DNA of 28,079 bases from a virus. The position numbers were made by a program, and so were the translations under genes. Below are positions 16,801-22,437 of this stretch, piece after piece. The notes beneath the pieces were generated by a model. That model was not told where the DNA came from, did not search any database, and worked only from the letters and a program-made list of their open reading frames with translations. Location of the stretch: IMG/VR virus record IMGVR_UViG_3300027733_000170, positions 1 to 28,079 of that record. One strand, given 5' to 3'. Within the stretch, counting starts at the first letter, position 1. Each line of letters opens with the position of its first letter.

Positions 16801-17849
16801 CCTAATATAGATGAAATAATATTCTCAACAGCACATAATGGAACATTTATGTATCTATCAATAATTTGAGATAAAATCTTACTAATCATCTTCAATAGAT
16901 TACTGATAATTTTATTGAAGAGGCAGGTAATAGTGTCTATAACCTTACGATGAGCCAAACATAATTTAGATTCCTCATCAGGAAACAATGTAAAATAAAA
17001 ATCTGAGATTGCGTTATTTATTTTTTCAATAACTTTTTGTCTAATAGAATTTAATAAGTTCTTAATCCATCCAGAAATAGCAGTTGCGGCACTCAGAATA
17101 AAACCTTCTATTTGAGAGGTTATTTCACTTGTTTTATTGTTAATCCAATATGACCAATTTTTCGTTCTTTTCTTGAAATTCTCAATATTTCTAATAAACT
17201 TTTTAATTTCTGTTTGAACCCCATCTAATTGAACTCGGCAACTCTCTGGAGAGAGAATATCAGACTCCTCCTCTCCAGATTTTTTTTGCGCTATATCAGC
17301 TTCAGTTGTCCTAGTAACTAATCCAACACCTTCAATTGGGTTTTCTGGTGGTGGTGACCCACTTCCAGACCCTTGTGGTGGTGACCCACCTGGAGAAATT
17401 GCATATGGGGGAACAATTTCTTTTGAAAATCCACTAGTCGGCTTAAATCCCTGCAGAGTAAATGTTGATGCTAATTTTGTTTGGTCATTATTACCTAGAC
17501 ATCCCATTATTATGGGTTCTTGTCTACTCATTCCATCCTTATAAAACCCAATAACATAAGAACCCTTTCTTAAATTAGATGTCTGAAAACTTGCTGCGTG
17601 TCCAGTACCAGCAGTTACTGGATACATAACTTCACACATCTCAAGACTATCTGCGGGAAGAACTCTGCGATCCTCAGAATGCTTACCTATAATTCTTACC
17701 TTATACCGCATTCCCCATCCGGGAATCTTATCTGGGTCTGTCCACTTTTCACCAATTTGATTAGTTTTCCACGAGCTATCATCCTCAATTTGCCCTATCC
17801 ACCAATTGAAGCCATTGGACCCAAGTTTTTGGTTGTTAAAATGACTCAT
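13818..17849 (-). CDS. 5: gp5-like baseplate hub, OB-fold N-domain, 1343 aa
   Basis: Residues 1-125 (GFNWWIGQIEDDS, GWGMRYKVRIIGKHSED, then LRKGSYVIGFYKDG and PIIMGCLG) match the OB-fold of T4 gp5, which sits on the gp27 trimer. No T4-lysozyme domain is visible. Residues about 205-405 are strongly helical and hydrophobic with several Cys (KKFIRNIENFKKRTKNWSYW, ISSILGKLIGLIEGTI). Later come an Ig-like repeat (about 535-605), a collagen-like GPTGPTGPTGPTG stretch (about 610-624), two copies of a Cys-flanked domain (about 625-742 and 750-868), three more Ig-like repeats (about 875-1110) and a Gly/Pro/Ser-rich tail ending VVDCVGKF. Its start overlaps the 70-aa gene's stop (ATGA). Gene order after the gp27-type hub agrees. 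The length is far above T4 gp5 (575 aa); the extra domains are probably exposed. Confidence 0.85.
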   Translation of the reverse strand: MSHFNNQKLGSNGFNWWIGQIEDDSSWKTNQIGEKWTDPDKIPGWGMRYKVRIIGKHSEDRRVLPADSLEMCEVMYPVTAGTGHAASFQTSNLRKGSYVIGFYKDGMSRQEPIIMGCLGNNDQTKLASTFTLQGFKPTSGFSKEIVPPYAISPGGSPPQGSGSGSPPPENPIEGVGLVTRTTEADIAQKKSGEEESDILSPESCRVQLDGVQTEIKKFIRNIENFKKRTKNWSYWINNKTSEITSQIEGFILSAATAISGWIKNLLNSIRQKVIEKINNAISDFYFTLFPDEESKLCLAHRKVIDTITCLFNKIISNLLKMISKILSQIIDRYINVPLCAVENIISSILGKLIGLIEGTILNAVQQITSIVGGAIDIAGDILGIISNILGIFLCDEQQNCPTINKWSTWNGPSSSTLLDMGKIFDKAKQISSTAQQIVDPNNFSFDMNFDDIFEDSCNVGPIFCGPPTVEFFGGGGIGASGNAIINAAGNILGVDITSPGTNYTSTPTIKFVDACGNGSGATGTPIIGSIPIVPPELTLVATQINSTNYKIEWTTTNADNITSDFNASGLNGFIVDSPISRKTYTLTAYGKNNTSVSKTVVANPTITKPTGPTGPTGPTGPTGSTKSACQLATGGPGIYLDLTGYTGIQKVTIKTSEESSIFHTINIPGVGAIDENAPDKTYDLEGGKVYGPCTATIGTLYIGEETPAGGKNKLIIEEGGDDWNDMTLTVDVGKFIRCPTPVTTPVAPGKACQATTIGHSGDGIYLDLTKYVGDQVIIFTTSESSAIAHSINIQGVWNIPKTLKTQTFTLMGGRVYGPCTTPNGKLYIGKETPVGGDNKLIVEEGGDDWDDMVLVVSIGSFVRCSTGSLLPDLTLSAVPSTQKRFKITYSTKNAVRIDSNFTAAANNSIVNGIIEVDPPDVGKLYEMTAFDVNNISIKKTIFLQPTNTNTPPPTNPLPQLDFTSKQVDVNKYELTWKTTDATRVVSNFGKTDLSSSTIIDITKTTVVTLTAYNVDNKDISKSLTLVFTPVTTPPVTNNVLTFTAKLIRGKNTYELEWDAIKASSIKTNFGGTTISGKIEVTPNIKTNYIVTAYWGIVEIEKSIELTPINDPCPPIPQISSPPPATTSAQNPAYTGVIGVVITNPGSGYLSSPNGSLGGSGRTWANSDDTIVQRLDGTYDTPYSPGETVQLNKCDEVSPPCQPKFRASSNYTYTAPKGCSRTATSNYPNTNTGSYPVILYICGITISNTGVNYATTDKIVVDPANGAILEPTFGPFGALIGVKIIESGSGFKQMPNIYIESQTGYNAKLIPTLCVQRIGNIPQKQGQIPIQTKVIDVVDCVGKF
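15258..15635 (-). repeat. Second copy of duplicated Cys-flanked domain in the gp5-like hub
   Basis: Pairs with about 15636-16013 at a 378-base (126-codon) offset. Both copies contain IYLDLT, then (S/F)xINI(P/Q)GV, a GGxVYGPC motif, LYIG-ETP-GG-NKL and EEGGDDW(N/D)DM, and end near a RC(P/S)T. The DNA has diverged while the protein motifs are kept, so the duplication is old and under selection. Confidence 0.75.
15981..16026 (-). repeat. Short collagen-like repeat (9-bp units)
   Basis: Tandem 9-base units (plus strand CCAGTGGGT with T/G variants) encoding GPT repeats in the gp5-like protein, between an Ig-like repeat and the duplicated domain. It has only four or five triplets, so it is more likely a flexible or slippage-prone linker than a stable collagen helix. 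Confidence 0.8.
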
Positions 17850-18058
17850 GACTCATACAGACGACATTCAATGGATTCCGGATTTTTAAAACAGTATAAT
17901 TCCAACGAGTTCGGCGTATATTCCGATTCTGGATGATATTCCAAATATTCTAGAAGTTCTTCCAATCTATCTTCTAAATATCTTCCTCTCTGAGAAGAAT
18001 GTTGGAGAATAAGCTCAACTTCTATCTCGTTTATGGTTTCGGAAATGAGCTTTTTCAT
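17846..18058 (-). CDS. Small acidic helical protein between gp27-type hub and gp5-like hub, 70 aa
   Basis: Starts MKKLISETINEIEVELILQH and continues as Glu/Leu-rich helices (RYLEDRLEELLEYLEYHPES), with two cysteines near the end. A late promoter motif lies within the last codons of the preceding hub gene, and its stop overlaps the gp5-like start (ATGA), so it is translated just before gp5. The position invites a role as a chaperone or assembly factor for the hub, but nothing in the sequence proves this. I recognise no family. No membrane segment. Confidence 0.75.
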   Translation of the reverse strand: MKKLISETINEIEVELILQHSSQRGRYLEDRLEELLEYLEYHPESEYTPNSLELYCFKNPESIECRLYES

Positions 18059-18069
18059 ATTAACTATTC

Positions 18070-19377
18070 TTATGCTTTATTTATGGATTTACCATAACTA
18101 TCTCTAACTAATTGCATTTTAGTATAATTAGGACCATTTGGTGAAATATAGTGACATAAACCAACAATTAGATATTTACCAGATTTTTTATTACTTACCA
18201 TTTGAGTTGTCTTAGAAGAAATCTCCGGGAAATTGCAATTAATTATATCACCAACGTGTAGAGTTATATCACCAAAGATAGTAATGACTAATTTAATGGC
18301 AAATAACTGATTAAATCTCATAAAAGATTGATTAAGTATTTCATCAACATTAAAATTCATCTCTTTAGATTTTTCTAATTGTTGTTTGATATTATTTCCA
18401 TCTGGATTAACACCAATATCCTTATTTACCACTGTTCTTCTAGAAGATTTTCTAAATTCTTCTGGAAGTTGAGGTAAATTATTACCAGCATATATTGAAC
18501 CATCCTGTTGATTATCTGAGGTAATCTCTTCTTCTTTATATTCATTGGTGAATGGATTAAATGTTATTCTCTTATTACTATCAGTTCCCATTTTCAATCT
18601 ATTTAAAACATCCATTGTATTTGGAAAATTATATGCTAAGATTTTTTCATCATATCCATTTGGAATTCCTATAGTATTGTTAAAAATAAACTTCTTTTTT
18701 GGTGGAGTATTTAATAAATTATCAATTGATTTAAATTTAAATCCCTCTGCCGTCTCATAAAAAAAGAATCCAGCAGTCTTTCCTTTGGCATTATGTAATT
18801 GTGGAACAGATCTTGTTGCTAGCCACACCAATTTACTAAATACCGTATCATTAGCCAAATCTCCAGTAAAATTTAATTTGTTTATAGTTTTATCAATATC
18901 AAATTCTTTTTCTGTTTTTAGTACATTTTTAAGTATTGATTCAACAGTATCTGAAATAAAACCATTATATTTTTTTGTAACAACATACTCTGTCAATTGA
19001 TTTTTTATATACTCGTTAGTACATAAATCCAATGTAATAAATGTACTTTGAGTATGCTCCATTATATCTCTAATTCTATGAACTCGTAATTCATTAATAC
19101 TATCAGAGAACTTCAATTTATTACCCAACTCATCCTCAATAGAAAGATATACTTTTTCCCCACCTTGAAGATTAACATCCGATTCTTCTGTTGCTGCACC
19201 CTCTCCAGTATTTCTATTTCCAGTATCTGCAAATATAACAGTTGCCTTTATTGAATTCTCAAAAATATTTTCATAATACATTAATGAGGATAGACCACCA
19301 GAAATATCTGTTTTTTTATCTCCATAATTGGAATGTATAATGAATTTTTTTACGTCTATCTTGTTGTTATCTTGCAT
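18070..19377 (-). CDS. 27: Baseplate hub protein, gp27 type, 435 aa
   Basis: Near the length of T4 gp27 (391 aa). The N-part (KKFIIHSNYGDKKTDISGG...YYENIFENSIKATVIFAD) fits the first tube-like domain of the hub, which typically begins by describing a local field and its derivatives. The second half has the NFPNTMDVLNRLKMGTD segment, and the C-terminal GDIINCNFPE...SGKYLIVGLCHYI is the closing barrel motif I associate with gp27/gpD-type hubs. In T4 three copies form the ring that joins the tail tube to gp5. Position next to a gp5-like gene, with only the 70-aa gene between, agrees. A late promoter motif for downstream genes overlaps its final codons. Confidence 0.8.
   Translation of the reverse strand: MQDNNKIDVKKFIIHSNYGDKKTDISGGLSSLMYYENIFENSIKATVIFADTGNRNTGEGAATEESDVNLQGGEKVYLSIEDELGNKLKFSDSINELRVHRIRDIMEHTQSTFITLDLCTNEYIKNQLTEYVVTKKYNGFISDTVESILKNVLKTEKEFDIDKTINKLNFTGDLANDTVFSKLVWLATRSVPQLHNAKGKTAGFFFYETAEGFKFKSIDNLLNTPPKKKFIFNNTIGIPNGYDEKILAYNFPNTMDVLNRLKMGTDSNKRITFNPFTNEYKEEEITSDNQQDGSIYAGNNLPQLPEEFRKSSRRTVVNKDIGVNPDGNNIKQQLEKSKEMNFNVDEILNQSFMRFNQLFAIKLVITIFGDITLHVGDIINCNFPEISSKTTQMVSNKKSGKYLIVGLCHYISPNGPNYTKMQLVRDSYGKSINKA
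18078..18084 (-). promoter_or_regulatory. Late promoter motif inside the 3' end of the hub gene
   Basis: Minus strand ATAAATA, the T4 late core, followed by AAGCATAAG, 20 bases before the ATG of the 70-aa gene. It lies in the last codons of the gp27-type gene, so the 70-aa and gp5-like genes can be transcribed from here. The downstream CATAAG is shared with two other late motifs. Confidence 0.6.
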
Positions 19378-19385
19378 TTGATTAA

Positions 19386-22300
19386 TTAGGTAAAGGAATA
19401 AGCGGGAGCAAATCCAGTATTATTTGTAGGAATTTGTTGTATTATTGGTTGTATAGCTATGATAGTATCGGTATATTCATCATCATATGTATCTGATAGC
19501 CGAGTAACTCTTGGGGTTGTTCTTGCTATTTGTGCTTCTTGTGATATTGGAGCAGCAGAATTATCAAATACTTGCGGTTTACCATTTGATGATGGTCGTT
19601 CGGGAGTTGGGGGTTTAAATGGATTTAATATATTCAACCAATTTGGTGGTGTAGGTGGTTGTGGTTGTGGTTGTGGTTGTGGTTTTTTAACCATATCATA
19701 CATTTCTTTACCGACATCATATTCTAGATTATTTTCCTCGGACATATAATATTTACCACCACGCTCAAAATATGTTCTTTTTCCTAATTTTAATATTCCA
19801 GTCTTTTGTGCTTGCTGAGTATTTCCAGTTGGTGTTGGAGATGCTTTTGGTTTATTTTCTAATGTTGGTGTTCCTACACTATCCATTGGTTTATTTGCTA
19901 CCTTTGCTCGTACCGACCCACCAAATCTCAAATAACTATTCACCACAGATGCTGGATCAACCTGACCACTATATGACATTGCATTACCAGATGGGAAATA
20001 TTCAAAGTGCAAATGAGGGCCGGTGCTGGAGCCGGTGCTTCCCTCTTTCCCAATTAATTGCCCAGCTGATATTTTTTCCCCACGTCTTACATTAACCTGA
20101 CTCAAGTGACCAAATCTAGTCTCTGCTCCATTGGAATATTTTAAAACAACAGAATAACCATAACCATCATTCTTCCATCCAGAATGTACTACCGTGGCGT
20201 CTTGGGCAGAAGATATTGGTGAGTTATTCCCACCATCAATATCAATACCTTTGTGCATTTTCCCCCATCTCCATCCAAAACCAGATGTTGCTACTCCAGG
20301 AGTTCCTCCAGTTACCATTGATTCTGGCCCAGCTCCAGGTGGACCCTGCCCCTGTGTCATTCCCTGTTTCTGCCAAAGGTTATATGTTTCTCTCATCTTT
20401 GCCGAATCTGCTGCTGGATTTAGTGGAACTTCCCACTTTTCCATCCACCAATCAGCTGCTTCAAGTGGGGAATTGAATTTTTGTTTTTGGTATTGTGGAC
20501 CAACAGATTCATTAATAGCATAATCTATCTGACCTTTCCAATTAGTCTTCCAATCAGGAACTGCTTTAATCATAGCCGCAAATCTTGGCCCATTCCATTG
20601 AAATGCTCCACCAACCATTAAGTTATTACTATCAATATGAGAATCTGATGGATTAAATTTGCTTTCTCTATCAACGTTTAATGTGATACCTAATGCATTA
20701 TTTGGTTCTAATCCTTTAGAAATTAAATAATCATAATATTCTTTTGCATTTCCCTGTAATCCAGTTACAGGACCACCAGGACCACCTCCACCACCTCCAC
20801 CACCAGAAGGATCTGTAAGATTAAGTTCTTTCATAATATTCTGAAATATAACATTAACTCTATTATTCAACATTGAATCTAAAGAACTAGCGATTGAATC
20901 GGCAACTTTCTCTCCTATTGATGGGCCACCTAATGTTCTACCAACTACTCCACCATCTGCCATTGCAAACATTCCATCAGATTGAGTATCAATAGTGTTC
21001 TGAACTATATTTCCAATATTTTCTGCAAATTCTTTATATACAAATCTATTTGGAGCTTGTCCCATTGCAATATCTATGGAATCTCCCATAATTCCACGTA
21101 TTAGTGTTGGTCCAGTTTTTAATATCTGTGATGTATGTTGAAGAGACCGCAATGCACTACGCTGTTTTGGATCCGTTGAATTTTGGAATAATTTTTCAAT
21201 ATTTTTCAATCCACCAATATTTTTCCCTGGTTGAGATTTTTGTGGAATGGATGATTTAATTCTTTTTGGTTCTCTTCTAAGGGTTCTCTTAATAGGACCA
21301 CCAACCTTGCTTCCACCACTTGGCGATACTCTACCACCAGTTGCGTGTTTTTTTGGCTTCTCTTGATTACCTAATGTAGCATCATAAAGAGATTTACCAA
21401 GCATATCTCCAAGAGTTGAACCAGCAATGGATGTAGCCCCCATAATTAAACCAGAGGCAAGCAATCCAACTCCACCAGTACCAAGAGCAAGGGCACCAAC
21501 TGCTAATCCACCTAATATATCTCCAATGGCCATACCAATACCTGCACCAACTGCACCAGCTGCTGCTTTTCCCGGATCTACTCCGGTTGCTACATCAAAC
21601 GCAAAGTTAATTAATGAACCAATAATTGGTATAGAACCAAATCTTAATGCTTTACCAAATTTGCCAGCTGGTTTAGGAATATTAGGGGGGAGTCTACTTC
21701 CTCTATTAGTGACTCTTGAGGTTCCGCCGCCACCACCACCAGGTGGTCTTCTATTATTTTTTGGTGTTCCAGTTGGTGAAGTTGGTGGTTTTTTTGGAGG
21801 GATTTTAGGTTTAAACCAATCACTTTGCCCAGATCCAGCAATTGCTAATCCAATAATAATTGCTTTGTTCAGATAATCATTTAAATTTTTAGATAAATCA
21901 TCAAAAATCTTTTCATATTTTTCTCCACCAACTTGTTTAACTAAACCTCTTACTTTATCATATTGTTTATAGCCAAAATCAATGGCATTAACAGTTGCTG
22001 TGAATAGAGTACCAATAAAAAGTTCCGTAAAATCAATAATTGGTTTTATTACCTGTACTATCTTAAGAATTTGGGGGAGATATTTAAATAACTTCGTAAT
22101 TGCAAACCCCATAAAGGTATACAATATAAAATTCTTAATACCATCTAAAAATCCAACTTTCGGAGTGGCTCCGCTTAAGAATAAATTCGGGTCAATATTC
22201 TTTTGTGTAGTTGATTCCTTTTCTTTTTCAGACACACTCCTAGCGGATTCTTCCTTTTTTATTCTATCTTGGTCGTTAATCTTCCTCATATTTGTTGAGG

Positions 22301-22436
22301 TTGAAGTAACAATGGTATTAATAGATTTAAGATTTTTCTCAATTGATATCAATACATCAAGAATTGGTGTTGAATTCTCAATTTGAGTTGTGGTAGCAAC
22401 TGGTCGTGGAATTAATCTACTTGGATTTATTGCCAT
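19386..22436 (-). CDS. Tape-measure-like tail protein with tail-lysozyme and M23 peptidase domains, 1016 aa
   Basis: N-terminus has a short helix and a charged coiled coil (to about 80), then hydrophobic helices (about 95-120, 130-150, 263-281) and a Gly/Ala-rich membrane-like stretch (about 290-345), as in phage tape-measure proteins. From residue 562 a domain resembles the phage tail lysozyme family: GNAKEYYDYLISKGLEPNNA with a candidate catalytic Glu591 in NVDRESKFNP, then GAFQWNGPR. Residues about 700-840 are an M23 endopeptidase: H728-K-G-I-D732 and H808-L-H810 (the metal-site motifs), plus ATVVHSGW and GSTGSSTGPHLHFE. A QPQPQPQPP linker precedes the end. Likely cuts both glycan and peptide bonds of peptidoglycan at DNA entry, replacing the lysozyme missing from the gp5-like hub. 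Confidence 0.85.
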   Translation of the reverse strand: MAINPSRLIPRPVATTTQIENSTPILDVLISIEKNLKSINTIVTSTSTNMRKINDQDRIKKEESARSVSEKEKESTTQKNIDPNLFLSGATPKVGFLDGIKNFILYTFMGFAITKLFKYLPQILKIVQVIKPIIDFTELFIGTLFTATVNAIDFGYKQYDKVRGLVKQVGGEKYEKIFDDLSKNLNDYLNKAIIIGLAIAGSGQSDWFKPKIPPKKPPTSPTGTPKNNRRPPGGGGGGTSRVTNRGSRLPPNIPKPAGKFGKALRFGSIPIIGSLINFAFDVATGVDPGKAAAGAVGAGIGMAIGDILGGLAVGALALGTGGVGLLASGLIMGATSIAGSTLGDMLGKSLYDATLGNQEKPKKHATGGRVSPSGGSKVGGPIKRTLRREPKRIKSSIPQKSQPGKNIGGLKNIEKLFQNSTDPKQRSALRSLQHTSQILKTGPTLIRGIMGDSIDIAMGQAPNRFVYKEFAENIGNIVQNTIDTQSDGMFAMADGGVVGRTLGGPSIGEKVADSIASSLDSMLNNRVNVIFQNIMKELNLTDPSGGGGGGGGPGGPVTGLQGNAKEYYDYLISKGLEPNNALGITLNVDRESKFNPSDSHIDSNNLMVGGAFQWNGPRFAAMIKAVPDWKTNWKGQIDYAINESVGPQYQKQKFNSPLEAADWWMEKWEVPLNPAADSAKMRETYNLWQKQGMTQGQGPPGAGPESMVTGGTPGVATSGFGWRWGKMHKGIDIDGGNNSPISSAQDATVVHSGWKNDGYGYSVVLKYSNGAETRFGHLSQVNVRRGEKISAGQLIGKEGSTGSSTGPHLHFEYFPSGNAMSYSGQVDPASVVNSYLRFGGSVRAKVANKPMDSVGTPTLENKPKASPTPTGNTQQAQKTGILKLGKRTYFERGGKYYMSEENNLEYDVGKEMYDMVKKPQPQPQPQPPTPPNWLNILNPFKPPTPERPSSNGKPQVFDNSAAPISQEAQIARTTPRVTRLSDTYDDEYTDTIIAIQPIIQQIPTNNTGFAPAYSFT
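19657..19684 (-). repeat. 6-bp tandem repeat encoding Gln-Pro linker
   Basis: Plus-strand GGTTGT repeated about four and a half times, giving a QPQPQP linker near the C-terminus of the 1016-aa protein. Simple repeats of this type are prone to slippage and can change linker length by two residues per unit. Confidence 0.8.
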
Positions 22437-22437
22437 T

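Noticed and set aside
21427-21876. Plus-strand 149-aa Pro/Ala-rich frame
   Set aside because: Antisense to the Gly/Ala-rich region of the 1016-aa tail protein; composition is that of the complement.
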